64,000 nt of DNA from a virus. The position numbers were made by a program, and so were the translations under genes. Each line of letters opens with the position of its first letter. The stretch's first letter is position 1. The notes beneath the pieces are model-generated. The model saw nothing but the letters and a program-made list of their open reading frames with translations, searched no databases and was not told the DNA's origin. Location of the stretch: IMG/VR virus record IMGVR_UViG_3300048835_000978, positions 22,346-86,345 of that record; one strand, given 5' to 3'. Positions 16,936-24,577 of the stretch are shown here, piece by piece.

Positions 16936-17241
16936 CTACCACCCACGCAACTTACGCTGCCGCTCGGTGTATCGGTCGACTCTTAGTTCTGCGGATTGCA
17001 GGGCCTGAATGCCACTGGGAGTTAGCTTAAACAGCAGGGTATCACCCTTCCGCTTGCACTCGACGTAACGCTGACGCAGCAGCCAGCGGGTGACTTCGCC
17101 CAGCGCTGGCCTGCCAAGCTCCGGGTGCTTGACCGGGACCGGCAGGCCATCGGACACGGCTGACATGTAGGCGATCTTGCGGAGCACGGTCAGCGTGCCA
17201 GCCGGCGTGACGTTCGGGTTGTGCGGCTTCCTTTGTGGCAT
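16936..17241 (-). CDS. winged-helix-like DNA-binding protein
   Basis: 101 residues with TPAGTLTVLRKIAYMS, LGEVTRWLLRQRYVECKRKG and LLFKLTPSGIQAL, the helix-turn-wing order of small winged-helix proteins. The ATG at 17241 is chosen over a TTG two codons earlier. It could regulate the late genes or act in packaging as a DNA-recognition protein. A TTGACG element lies 31 nt upstream of the start. Confidence 0.6.
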   Translation of the reverse strand: MPQRKPHNPNVTPAGTLTVLRKIAYMSAVSDGLPVPVKHPELGRPALGEVTRWLLRQRYVECKRKGDTLLFKLTPSGIQALQSAELRVDRYTERQRKLRGW

Positions 17242-17248
17242 GGGCAAG

Positions 17249-17277
17249 ATTTAGCGGCAGGGCTTCAAAACCGTCAA
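17249..17277 (-). promoter_or_regulatory. weak promoter-like element TTGACG-N17-CTAAAT
   Basis: A TTGACGG box (17272-17277) preceded by AAAAATCTGC and followed 17 nt later by CTAAAT. The start codon at 17241 is only 8 nt after the -10, so a transcript from here would be nearly leaderless. It is listed mainly because the same TTGACRG-nTTTkAa string occurs at other promoters. Confidence 0.3.
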
Positions 17278-17364
17278 GCAGATTTTTCTGGCTCCGGCTG
17301 AACTGGATCATCTTCACCGAAGTATCCAGGCGAAAAGAAGCCGCCGGCCGCGATTCAGGATTCT

Positions 17365-17670
17365 TTAAAGCTCCTCGTATTCCTTCTGTGCTGCGGCAAT
17401 TCGACACTCCAACATTTCGATGAATAGCCGCAGTGCTTCCGGCACAAGGCTGGGCTCGCGGTTGGCCCAGCACACTTTCGCAAGATCCGATTTCTGCAGA
17501 TCATTCGAGTCATTGCCATACCACACTTCGCCCTTCACTAGATCGAAGGCAACTACACTTACACTGCCACCTAGTCTTACCAACGCATCATTCAGGAACT
17601 CGATGCGGCTTTCAATCTCCGTGGCTCTCTTGAGCCGGGCTTCGAGTAAATTCTTCTCATCTCTGTTCAT
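17365..17670 (-). CDS. hypothetical coiled-coil protein, 101 aa
   Basis: Begins MNRDEKNLLEARLKRATEIE, with charged helices at both ends and a short beta segment in the middle (SVVAFDLVKGEVWYG). No family recognised. A terminator hairpin ends 12 nt upstream of the start. Confidence 0.6.
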   Translation of the reverse strand: MNRDEKNLLEARLKRATEIESRIEFLNDALVRLGGSVSVVAFDLVKGEVWYGNDSNDLQKSDLAKVCWANREPSLVPEALRLFIEMLECRIAAAQKEYEEL

Positions 17671-17682
17671 GCGTCACCCGTT

Positions 17683-17725
17683 AAAAACACCGTTGCGGCC
17701 GACTCAGGCGAACCGACCGCAACGG
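17683..17725 (-). terminator. intrinsic terminator
   Basis: Nine-bp stem CCGTTGCGG/CCGCAACGG (17690-17698 with 17717-17725) followed by GT and five T in the minus direction. The stretch 17726-17866 between it and the next gene shows no convincing gene. Confidence 0.75.
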
Positions 17726-17866
17726 CCTCGAAAGGACAAGCAGGCCCGCGTTACAACGCCACAGCGGGCTCTGGGCTACTCCTGCGGCTGGACTTTGCTT
17801 TGCTTACAAGGCAGGTACGCAACGCAACCAGCTTGCCTCGATCCATCGGGCCGCTATTGGCCGGAG

Positions 17867-18427
17867 TCAGCCGGCACCCTCCCGCGCAACATCGATCGTA
17901 GTGATCACTGTTGATAGTGCATCGGCGTCGCATGATGGCGCCGGTGCTTCAAATCCGTCAAGGGAATTTTTGGCGGCGGCGTCATTAAGGCGGCGATGCA
18001 AGGCCCACATGCCGCAACTGCACTCTTGCGGCTTTCCTCGTTTGATGACGCAATCGTCGTAATGGGCCAGATAAAGCTCTACGTAGCCGCACAAATTCCG
18101 TAGTTGCTGGATTTCGTGGTCGCGGATGCACAGTGAGCAACGGCAATCGGGGTCGCTCATTACTCGGCATGTTTCGCCAACAGCGCGATGCCTCCATTCG
18201 TCTCGCTCTTGCTCGGCCGCCAGCAACTTCGCCTGCATTTCATTGATCGCTTCCGCAATCGCCTCGCGGATGACCGACTCAACATCCGGCACGGCATGCA
18301 CCCTCGGCTCGCCGCGAAAACCAAGCAGGCTTTGCACCATCCACTCGCCGCCGCTGGGCAGGTAGCCTCGCAATTCGCTGATGCGCTCGGCAGCCTGCCT
18401 GACGATCTCGTCCACGCTTCTGTTCAT
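17867..18427 (-). CDS. hypothetical protein with Cys pairs, 186 aa
   Basis: Helical N-terminus (VDEIVRQAAERISELRGYLP), then a charged helix, then cysteine pairs (CRCSLCIRD and ECSCGMW) that could bind metal. The ATG at 18427 overlaps the previous stop by ATGA. No family recognised; this style of protein is common among phage accessory genes. Confidence 0.6.
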   Translation of the reverse strand: MNRSVDEIVRQAAERISELRGYLPSGGEWMVQSLLGFRGEPRVHAVPDVESVIREAIAEAINEMQAKLLAAEQERDEWRHRAVGETCRVMSDPDCRCSLCIRDHEIQQLRNLCGYVELYLAHYDDCVIKRGKPQECSCGMWALHRRLNDAAAKNSLDGFEAPAPSCDADALSTVITTIDVAREGAG

Positions 18428-18687
18428 TCGCACTTGCTCCGTTTCCTCGACAGCCTCTTGTCCACTTCGGCTAGCTTGGCCAGCGTAGCAAATGTCACCT
18501 TGCGTTTGCCATTCTCCATCGCGGAGAGATTCGGCCGGTTAATGCCGGTTAGCTTCTCCAGGTCGGCCAGCGATAGGCAGTGCTGCTTGCGGAAGCAGTG
18601 AATGATCTTCGGGCCGTCGCGCTCCAGCTCCTTGACGGCAGTGGCGATCAAACGAGCGCGAACCATACTAATTAGTTCAGTGGTCAT
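18424..18687 (-). CDS. XRE-family helix-turn-helix regulator
   Basis: 87 residues with a clear XRE helix-turn-helix: CLSLADLEKLTGINRPNLSA followed by MENGKRKVTFATLAKLA. It is probably a transcription regulator. It is coupled by ATGA to the AAA+ gene upstream and to the gene downstream, so it is part of a multi-gene unit, unlike a stand-alone lysogeny repressor. Confidence 0.75.
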   Translation of the reverse strand: MTTELISMVRARLIATAVKELERDGPKIIHCFRKQHCLSLADLEKLTGINRPNLSAMENGKRKVTFATLAKLAEVDKRLSRKRSKCE

Positions 18688-19580
18688 GCCGCGGCAATTA
18701 GCTCCCTGGCCTTGTTCTGTAGGATCGTTTCGATTTCTGCGAAGCTTGGGCGTGGCGTGCTTTCGTCAAAGCGAAGTGCCGACAAGCTGCCGCGGAGTAT
18801 CGGGTGCCGCCTGCATAGCGTGTCGATGAAGATCGCGACTTGCCTATCGCTCGGCGGCGGGAATTCCAATTTGGTGTCGAAGCGGCGAAACAGCGCTGGA
18901 TCGAGGCAATCAAGGCGATTGGTCGCCGCGATGAACGTGCATGTCGGCGGCATCGCGTCGAGCGACATCAATAGCTGCGTTACCATGCGATTAGCCTCTT
19001 TGTCGGCCCCACTGGTGCCAGCGGCCCGCGACTCGGCCAGGGCGTCGATTTCGTCGATGAACAGCACGCATGGTTGGCGTGCGGCGTCGCTGAACACCTT
19101 CACGAGATTCTTGGCCGACGTGCCGAAGTGGCTATCGGCAATCTGGCTGTGCTCGGCGTAGAGCAGCGGCACGCCAAGCAAGCTGGCCAGTGCTTCGGCC
19201 GCGGCGGTCTTGCCGTTGCCCGGCGGACCATGGAACAGCAGTTTGGTTCGCGGGCGAAGATTATTGGCCAGGAGCACTTCGCGGCGATCGTGCTCGCGCT
19301 TGAGCAATTCCAGCGACTGCCGCACATCATCGGGCAGCAGCAGTGTGCCAAGCGTGCGCGTGGGATTGATGGCACAGACTCCATCGGAGCAGTTCGGCAG
19401 GGCAACCAGGCTGCTGGTGGGGCCGGCGTGCTGCTCCAGCAGTTTGCGAATCCGATCGGCCAGCGAGTGGCGGCGTGCGGCGCGCTCGCTGGCTTCCAAG
19501 CAGCGAATTGCGCTGATTAACTGATCGCGATTGCCGGAGAGGGCATAGCGAAATGCGTTGATGGCCTCGGTGGACTTCAT
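18684..19580 (-). CDS. AAA+ ATPase (FtsH/katanin-like)
   Basis: 298 residues with a complete AAA+ module: Walker A GPPGNGKT at 118-125, Walker B LFIDEID at 173-179, sensor 1 IAATNRLDCLD and an arginine-finger region FRRFDTKLEF. The N-terminal 100 residues are helical and may recognise substrates. These proteins unfold or remodel partners. The coupled XRE gene downstream is a possible partner. Confidence 0.8.
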   Translation of the reverse strand: MKSTEAINAFRYALSGNRDQLISAIRCLEASERAARRHSLADRIRKLLEQHAGPTSSLVALPNCSDGVCAINPTRTLGTLLLPDDVRQSLELLKREHDRREVLLANNLRPRTKLLFHGPPGNGKTAAAEALASLLGVPLLYAEHSQIADSHFGTSAKNLVKVFSDAARQPCVLFIDEIDALAESRAAGTSGADKEANRMVTQLLMSLDAMPPTCTFIAATNRLDCLDPALFRRFDTKLEFPPPSDRQVAIFIDTLCRRHPILRGSLSALRFDESTPRPSFAEIETILQNKARELIAAA

Positions 19581-19594
19581 GCCTGTTGTTCCTG

Positions 19595-20023
19595 TTAGCG
19601 TCCGTTCGCAACGGAACTCGCTCGCGGTTCCGTTGCTTGCAAATCGTCAGGCACATGCCGCTCCAGTACCGCCCGCTCATTCCCCAGGTCGCGATTCACT
19701 GCATCGTGCTCTGTGAACTTATTCGGATAACGAGCGCGGAGCTTGTTGATGTTGGCCACCATGCACTGCTCGAAGCTCACGCCGACGTGATCGCAGAGGA
19801 TGGCCAGATACCAGAACGCATCGCCAATCTCTTCGGCGATGTTCGTGCGGTCGGCATGCTTGCCATAAAAGATCGTGCGCTTGAACGAGTCGGTCAGTTC
19901 GCCGATTTCAGTCGCGAGTCCAAAGATCGCATGTACGGCGCGAGCATCGGTAATAAGGCGATTGGCTAGCTCCGGCGTGATAGGGGCCTCGGTGGTCAGT
20001 GCCTGCTCGATATAGTTTTTCAT
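19595..20023 (-). CDS. MazG-like nucleotide pyrophosphohydrolase
   Basis: 142 residues with the MazG/all-alpha NTP pyrophosphohydrolase pattern: GLATEIGELTDSFKR (ExxE-type helix) and IAEEIGDAFWYLAIL (ExxD helix), which hold the magnesium ions. The enzyme turns (d)NTPs into (d)NMPs. Phage copies adjust nucleotide pools or ppGpp. Two further nucleotide-pool genes (ThyX and a dNTP diphosphohydrolase-like gene) lie within 4 kb. Confidence 0.7.
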   Translation of the reverse strand: MKNYIEQALTTEAPITPELANRLITDARAVHAIFGLATEIGELTDSFKRTIFYGKHADRTNIAEEIGDAFWYLAILCDHVGVSFEQCMVANINKLRARYPNKFTEHDAVNRDLGNERAVLERHVPDDLQATEPRASSVANGR

Positions 20024-20409
20024 TGCTTGTCTTTCTTGATTTCCTCAATAATCTTTTCGGGTTGTTTGATTCGCTCCCGCAGCGCGTCACGCAGCTCGTC
20101 ACGTTCTTTTTTGACGCTCTCTAGTTGCTCTTGAAAACGTCGACCATCTCTAGCTGCCTCGACGACGATCCGGGCCATGTCGACGACGTGCGTTTTCGGT
20201 GGCGAGATTTCGCAAAGCACGCGAACAATGGCAGATTGAAAATGAAACACGCCCTCTTGAACTTCGCGCTTGATGCGGTCCCGCAGGAAGTTCTTGATGT
20301 GCGAGGCTGCCCACGGCAGATCACTCTCGGCAGCAAGCGGGAATATCTCCCGGAACGCCTTGCGGATCTCGGCCTGCTCTTGCTTCGCTCGTTCGATGTC
20401 GTAATCCAC
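20020..20409 (-). CDS. coiled-coil hypothetical protein, 129 aa
   Basis: GTG start at 20409 with AGGAG 7 nt upstream. The C-terminal 40 residues form a strongly charged coiled coil (VKKERDELRDALRERIKQ). The N-terminal part is helical. It overlaps the MazG-like gene by four bases, so the products may work together. Confidence 0.6.
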   Translation of the reverse strand: MDYDIERAKQEQAEIRKAFREIFPLAAESDLPWAASHIKNFLRDRIKREVQEGVFHFQSAIVRVLCEISPPKTHVVDMARIVVEAARDGRRFQEQLESVKKERDELRDALRERIKQPEKIIEEIKKDKQ

Positions 20410-20725
20410 TGGCTATCTCCTGGCGGAATAAATATGCCCGTCTCTCCGAGCTGTCACGCGACTACTCGTCAGCAGTTTTTCCGACTCGCGTTTGGTCGTT
20501 GGCCAAGTCGATCAATCCGTCGCTACTTTCGAGCTATACCCGAAAGTCCCATCCCCCTGGCCAGAGGCGGTGCGAGATACGGTCATGTCTTCAAGGTGGA
20601 TTCCAGTTGCTTGATTCGCTCCCGCAGCTCGTCACGATCCTTCGTCACTCTCTCTACCCCACCCGCCGCAGCTCGAATCGCGGTGGCAACGAGAAACGAG
20701 CTGCGGACGGAGAGGGGAAACGGAG
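20410..20725 (-). other. 316-bp gap with remnant of duplicated coiled-coil coding sequence
   Basis: No convincing gene. A short minus-strand frame near 20582-20650 reads TKDRDELRERIKQLESTLKT and stops; it closely resembles the C-terminal ERDELRDALRERIKQ of the adjacent gene (20020-20409). This looks like a broken duplicate, perhaps left when the HNH endonuclease gene (20726-21265) was inserted. Confidence 0.45.
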
Positions 20726-21265
20726 CTAAATGGTTGATGCTTTTGGTCGCCGCCCTATCTTTCCTCGTGACACTGCGACGATTGAATAGTCAATTACGTC
20801 TGGAAAGTTTAGTTTCGCAAATTCTCCAGCCAACTCTCTGGCTGCTTGGTCGTAGGCCAGTGCCGCAACCTCTTCGCTTACGAATGTCCCTAGGTGCTTG
20901 CGAACTTTATTGAACGTGATATGTGACACCCAGCAGTTATTTTGCGAATGTCTTCGCACTCCCTTGAATCGCGAACTCGTTCCAAGAACCGGCCCGCGAT
21001 TGTGCTGATTTTGTGGCTGTGTAGCTAATCGAAGATTGTGGCGCTGATTATCAAGTCCATTGCGGTTGCGATGATCCACGAGGCAGTCTGGCTCACCCAT
21101 GATCATGCGGTGCATGTAAACCCTGCGGCCTTTTCGTCCGACTTGCATTTGGGCGTAGGATGTCTTGTTGCGAACCGCAAGTCGCCAGGGAAGGCTGGCA
21201 AGCCAATCGTAATCAGCATCATCAACAAGCACTTCATGGCCAGATGGCAAGCGTATGATTTTCAT
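20726..21265 (-). CDS. HNH homing endonuclease with AP2 domain
   Basis: 179 residues. The HNH nuclease part shows VDHRNRNGLDNQRHNLRLAT, followed by an AP2/ERF DNA-binding domain (SSRFKGVRRHSQNNCWVSHI ... ALAYDQAARELAGEFAKLNF). This is the standard structure of free-standing phage homing endonucleases. It sits directly behind thyX with an ATGA overlap. Confidence 0.85.
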   Translation of the reverse strand: MKIIRLPSGHEVLVDDADYDWLASLPWRLAVRNKTSYAQMQVGRKGRRVYMHRMIMGEPDCLVDHRNRNGLDNQRHNLRLATQPQNQHNRGPVLGTSSRFKGVRRHSQNNCWVSHITFNKVRKHLGTFVSEEVAALAYDQAARELAGEFAKLNFPDVIDYSIVAVSRGKIGRRPKASTI

Positions 21266-22668
21266 TTCACGAACTCTGCCACTTGTCCGATGCCGTCCGG
21301 TGAGTCGATTAACCGGATGTCCTGAAATGAGTCTGCATACCTGCTTTTTTGCAACTCACGAACCACCTGGACATAGACTTCCCGTATCTCTGCATCGGCG
21401 TGCCGGGAGCATCGCTGTTGAACCATCCTGCGCCACTGACTGACGGACGCGGAGAAGATCATTTCGGTTTGCAGTGCGTTGCCGAGATAGCCGCGTGCCG
21501 CGCCGCGGGCTTGCTTGCGGGCGGAAGTCTTGTCGACCTTGCGGTCGATCAGATACGCCTCAAGCTCGTGAACGGTCAGACGGTAAGTGTTCTGTGCCGA
21601 CTTCATCGTTTCATCCGCACAGCTCGGGATAGCTGTGTCTTCGGCATGCACATCGTTGATGTATGCCGTGATCAGTGGATGCTCGACCCACGGCGAACCA
21701 TCTTCATCCACATACCGCGTACTCCGCTGGCTGATCGCGGTGAAGTCGCCATGTCGGACTTGCTCGTGTGAGAAGCCGCGGCTGCCGGAGAGGTAGAGGG
21801 AGATCCACTTTTCGTGGTCAGTTTCAGGCGGCATGATCATCGCCGAAGTCGACGACGATTGCTCCGGTCGCTTAATGATGTGTGGCGCAACTTGATGGCC
21901 AAGCTCAGCGAGAAGACGACCAAGATCATTGTGAGCATCAATTCGATACTCGTCGTCAAGGTTACCGAACTCGTCGGCGAAGGATTGCCATTCGAGTATC
22001 GCGCGAAGATTGACGGTTATTCTGAAATCGGCATTGTGCCAGTGGCTGTGGAAGATAATGCCGGGACGATTAATCAGCAGATAGGCAGCGTAATCGGCAT
22101 CGAAGCCCTGAACGCCGATCGTGAAATTGAAATGCTCCAACACGCTGCCGTGGCCAACGGCGAGGATGTGGTCGTGGTAGCCCTCAACTCTGCTGCATGA
22201 CACGCCGGCTTTTTGTGCGAAATGGGCGGCGACATCGCTCCATTTCCTGAACTTGCCTGCCTTCATTGCGAACTCGATCAGCGACAGATTGTCGCCGTTT
22301 GCTGCGTCGTGATAGCGGCCATCCTTTATGTTCACAAATGCCGATGGATTGGAATCTGCTCGACCGAACGCATGGCACGTCATGCAGCCATTGTGCTCGA
22401 CGCCAACAAACTGCACCCCCAGCTCCCGATACTCGGCAATCACGTCTAGTTTCGATGCGATCTCCGCGCTATTGAACTCTCCTGATCGGCTAAAGCTCGG
22501 CCTGCCCTTGCCCAGAGAGTCGTAACATACTCGCCCTGCCAACTCGCTCAGCCGCTCAGCCGCCGTCCCCTGCATTTGATCGCTGCGCGGCACGCCCATC
22601 TCTGGCGGAATTCGCACTTCGTCGCCGCCGTCCCAAACAAGGCGGGCTTTCAGTAGATCGTTGGACAT
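21262..22668 (-). CDS. thyX: flavin-dependent thymidylate synthase ThyX with inserted primase-like domain
   Basis: 468 residues. Residues 31-58 (QMQGTAAERLSELAGRVCYD) and 163-181 (GYHDHILAVGHGSVLEHF) are consecutive parts of ThyX, and the signature EQVRHGDFTAISQRSTRY lies further on. ThyX makes dTMP from dUMP with FAD and NADPH. Between residues about 59 and 162 lies a foreign domain (IASKLDVIAEYRELGVQF ... DGRYHDAANGDNLSLIEFA) that is closely similar to residues 12-102 of the primase at 53616-54662. The frame is intact throughout. Typical ThyX is 220-320 residues, so the extra length fits an insertion. Confidence 0.8.
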   Translation of the reverse strand: MSNDLLKARLVWDGGDEVRIPPEMGVPRSDQMQGTAAERLSELAGRVCYDSLGKGRPSFSRSGEFNSAEIASKLDVIAEYRELGVQFVGVEHNGCMTCHAFGRADSNPSAFVNIKDGRYHDAANGDNLSLIEFAMKAGKFRKWSDVAAHFAQKAGVSCSRVEGYHDHILAVGHGSVLEHFNFTIGVQGFDADYAAYLLINRPGIIFHSHWHNADFRITVNLRAILEWQSFADEFGNLDDEYRIDAHNDLGRLLAELGHQVAPHIIKRPEQSSSTSAMIMPPETDHEKWISLYLSGSRGFSHEQVRHGDFTAISQRSTRYVDEDGSPWVEHPLITAYINDVHAEDTAIPSCADETMKSAQNTYRLTVHELEAYLIDRKVDKTSARKQARGAARGYLGNALQTEMIFSASVSQWRRMVQQRCSRHADAEIREVYVQVVRELQKSRYADSFQDIRLIDSPDGIGQVAEFVK

Positions 22669-22678
22669 GAGGGTGCTC

Positions 22679-22690
22679 CTAGAGTTTCAG
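22679..22690 (-). promoter_or_regulatory. CTAG leader motif before thyX (variant)
   Basis: Minus strand reads CTGAAACTCTAGGAGCAC: the CTAG is 10 nt upstream of the ATG and runs into the ribosome-binding GGAG. A diverged copy of the repeated leader motif. Confidence 0.5.
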
Positions 22691-22712
22691 GAAAGAGGAA
22701 AGGGGTTAAGGG

Positions 22713-23012
22713 TCAGGCCGCCGCCTGTTTCCGCCGGGCGAACTTCACTTGGTTGCGATAGATGCGATCACACTGCTCGTTCGCCTTGTCGGCCGAGCCG
22801 TATGGCCCGATGACACCGACTTTCATCGACTTGTCGAGCACGATCGCCAGCGGCGGCAAGGCCCAGTTCGTGCGATCGATCCAGACTTCTTTGCTCCGGC
22901 CGTCGAAGCAAACCCACCAGCGCGAGCAGAACAGCGCGAAGCCTGTTCGCTGAATGGCCAGGCCGATCTGGATTCCGATGACGACGGCGATGAGGGCGAT
23001 GAGGATGTTCAT
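22713..23012 (-). CDS. membrane-anchored hypothetical protein, 99 aa
   Basis: One N-terminal membrane segment (ILIALIAVVIGIQIGLAIQ) followed by a soluble part with RWWVCFDGRSKEVWIDRTNW and a basic tail. No family recognised. It overlaps the preceding gene by ATGA. Confidence 0.6.
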   Translation of the reverse strand: MNILIALIAVVIGIQIGLAIQRTGFALFCSRWWVCFDGRSKEVWIDRTNWALPPLAIVLDKSMKVGVIGPYGSADKANEQCDRIYRNQVKFARRKQAAA

Positions 23013-23455
23013 TGAGTCGACTGTGCTTTCAGGTAGTGCTCGTACTCCGGCCGCTCCGGGATGTCGATCAGGTGCGGCATTTTTTCCTCGAAGTGGCACA
23101 GCGTCATCAGGTTCCAAATCGCATGACCCAGATCGTCCTCTTCCGTCTTCCCTTCCAGATAGCTGGCGATATGCTCCAGCGCGTGGTTGATCAACACGCT
23201 GGCGGGCATGCCCTTTTTCCAGTTGTGCGGCGGGTACTTCACGGCCCCTTCCGCACAGGCATTGCCGACGCGACGCAGGCCGACAGGGCTGATCAGATCG
23301 AGGCGAGCCTTGGGGCTGCTGCCGCGAACGGCTCCGGTGTCGAACTTCGTGACGGCTTGGTCGTCCATGATTTCCTCGAACCCTCCGTGATAGATGCCGC
23401 CGCACGGCCCGCGAACAGGAATGGCCATGAACGTGCGAATGTTGCTGTCAGCCAT
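23009..23455 (-). CDS. dATP/dGTP diphosphohydrolase-like protein (DUF5664 type)
   Basis: 148 residues resembling the MazG-related family typed as dATP/dGTP diphosphohydrolase N-terminal domain: TGAVRGSSPKARLDLISPVG, then AEGAVKYPPHNWKKGMP, then INHALEHIASYLEGKTEEDD and HAIWNLMTLCHFEE. The Glu/Asp-rich helices would bind metal. Some relatives (MazZ) serve the 2-aminoadenine DNA pathway, but no PurZ is present in the window. It overlaps the previous gene by 8 nt. Confidence 0.65.
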   Translation of the reverse strand: MADSNIRTFMAIPVRGPCGGIYHGGFEEIMDDQAVTKFDTGAVRGSSPKARLDLISPVGLRRVGNACAEGAVKYPPHNWKKGMPASVLINHALEHIASYLEGKTEEDDLGHAIWNLMTLCHFEEKMPHLIDIPERPEYEHYLKAQSTQ

Positions 23456-23864
23456 CGTGATTCCTGCGCGGCAGCGACCCTGGATAGGGATTGCGTGCTT
23501 CCGGCGGCGAGCTGAACTCGGTCGGAATGAAATCGCCAGTCTCGGCGGGCAGATTGGATTGCTCCGGCTCCGGCTCGGCCAGCCTGCGCTGGAGCGATTC
23601 GGGCAACTGGAGCACGAACTGCTCGGCGATCGCGGCGATCTGCTTGACGGCCGCCGGCTCATCGGTCAGCGATTCGTGCAGCAGCTCGCGGAGCGCGGCG
23701 AGCTTGGCGGCCAGGTCTTTTGAGAGCGACGGCTGATTCTGGAGCTTGGCGATTTCAACGCCAATGGCCTGTCGGAATTTACCGGAAATCGCGGCATGCC
23801 GAGTGTACTTCGGTGAGTTGGTCCAGGCCGTGTAGCGGCGGATAGCAAGGAGAAGATCGACCAT
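23448..23864 (-). CDS. hypothetical helical protein, 138 aa
   Basis: First gene of a leftward unit, read from the promoter at 23962-23991 through a 5' hairpin. It begins MVDLLLAIRRYTAWTNSP and is helical in the middle (LAAKLAALRELLHESL). No family recognised. The ATG at 23864 has GGGGG upstream. Confidence 0.6.
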   Translation of the reverse strand: MVDLLLAIRRYTAWTNSPKYTRHAAISGKFRQAIGVEIAKLQNQPSLSKDLAAKLAALRELLHESLTDEPAAVKQIAAIAEQFVLQLPESLQRRLAEPEPEQSNLPAETGDFIPTEFSSPPEARNPYPGSLPRRNHDG

Positions 23865-23893
23865 ATTACTGGCCCCCTAGGACGCGGAGGAAA

Positions 23894-23953
23894 GCGACGG
23901 CGGCGGGAAGCTTTGTCCTTGATCGCCCGAACGCGGCTGGTCGCCGCCGTCGC
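23894..23953 (-). other. 5'-leader hairpin, perfect 12-bp stem
   Basis: GCGACGGCGGCG (23894-23905) pairs with CGCCGCCGTCGC (23942-23953); TTTCC follows. It lies between the predicted transcription start (about 23955) and the start codon at 23864, so it is at the very 5' end of the mRNA. It may stabilise the message or act as an attenuator. Confidence 0.6.
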
Positions 23954-23961
23954 GAGGGCAG

Positions 23962-23991
23962 AATATGGCCGACTGTTATCAAAACTGTCAA
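23962..23991 (-). promoter_or_regulatory. sigma70-like promoter TTGACA-N18-CATATT
   Basis: Perfect -35 TTGACA (23986-23991) with an 18-nt spacer and CATATT as -10 (23962-23967). It points leftward toward 23864 and lies back to back with the rightward promoter at 24005-24033. Confidence 0.6.
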
Positions 23992-24004
23992 CAAGATTTT
24001 TTAA

Positions 24005-24033
24005 TCGTTGCTGATAACGGGGTTAGGTATAAT
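24005..24033 (+). promoter_or_regulatory. rightward promoter TCGTTG-N17-TATAAT
   Basis: A perfect TATAAT (24028-24033) preceded by 17 nt and a weak -35 (TCGTTG). It lies 38 nt upstream of the only plus-strand gene. Confidence 0.5.
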
Positions 24034-24071
24034 CGATGCAGTGGCTCCGGCACTTAATGGAGGGGAACGAA

Positions 24072-24380
24072 ATGGCACACCAACAGAAGCAGAGTTATTG
24101 CTATCGGTGTCAACAGGTGTCGCTGCACACCCGCGACACCTACGAAGTTCCGCACGTACTACACCTAGGGCTGGCGCTCTTGATGTGCGGACTGTGGCTG
24201 CCGTTCTGGATTTTGCACGCAGCGCTGAATGCCTATTCAACGATGCCCTATCGCTGCTCGGTGTGCGGGCAAATTGCCGGCGAACGGATTGATTCGCCGT
24301 GGGCCAGGGCAATCGGTAGGTCCGTGAGAAAATCGCTCAAGCCTGGTGTCAGCGACTCCACGGAGCAGGCGACTCGTTAG
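24072..24380 (+). CDS. zinc-ribbon membrane protein, only plus-strand gene
   Basis: 102 residues from an ATG with a very strong GGAGGGGAACGAA site. CYRCQQVS opens the protein, a hydrophobic stretch (LGLALLMCGLWLPFWILHA) follows and CSVCGQIAG completes the second half of what looks like a split zinc ribbon with a membrane hairpin between. It is divergent from the unit at 23864 and convergent with the gene at 24377-24577, with overlapping stop codons. As the only rightward gene it may be a lysogenic or independently acquired gene. Confidence 0.7.
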   Translation: MAHQQKQSYCYRCQQVSLHTRDTYEVPHVLHLGLALLMCGLWLPFWILHAALNAYSTMPYRCSVCGQIAGERIDSPWARAIGRSVRKSLKPGVSDSTEQATR

Positions 24381-24577
24381 CGGCATTGCTTGTGCTTGCG
24401 CTTGCTTAACTCCCTTGGCCCCAGCCGCTCGTAGCAATCCCCGCAGCGATTGTGCGGCGGATCGTGATGCGGAAACTCCGCGCAGCATGCCTCGCAGATG
24501 AATTCGAGGCAATCATCGCACTGCTTTAGTTCGTCGCGGCTGCACCTGGCGCCGCAGTTGGCACAACGCATAGTCAT
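24377..24577 (-). CDS. small zinc-finger protein, 66 aa
   Basis: Nine cysteines arranged CANCGARC, CDDCLEFICEACC and CGDC with histidines in HHDPPH, suggesting two zinc sites of a RING/B-box-like or zinc-ribbon kind. It overlaps the small terminase-like gene by ATGA and runs convergently into the plus-strand gene. Confidence 0.65.
   Translation of the reverse strand: MTMRCANCGARCSRDELKQCDDCLEFICEACCAEFPHHDPPHNRCGDCYERLGPRELSKRKHKQCR

Noticed and set aside
17751-17933. 60-codon minus-strand frame
   Set aside because: Lies largely across the 3' end of the 17867-18427 gene and a non-coding stretch, with no ribosome site.
21262-22668. Intein inside ThyX
   Set aside because: No Cys/Ser at the start, no HN-Cys/Ser/Thr at the end and no splicing blocks; the insert matches a primase domain instead.
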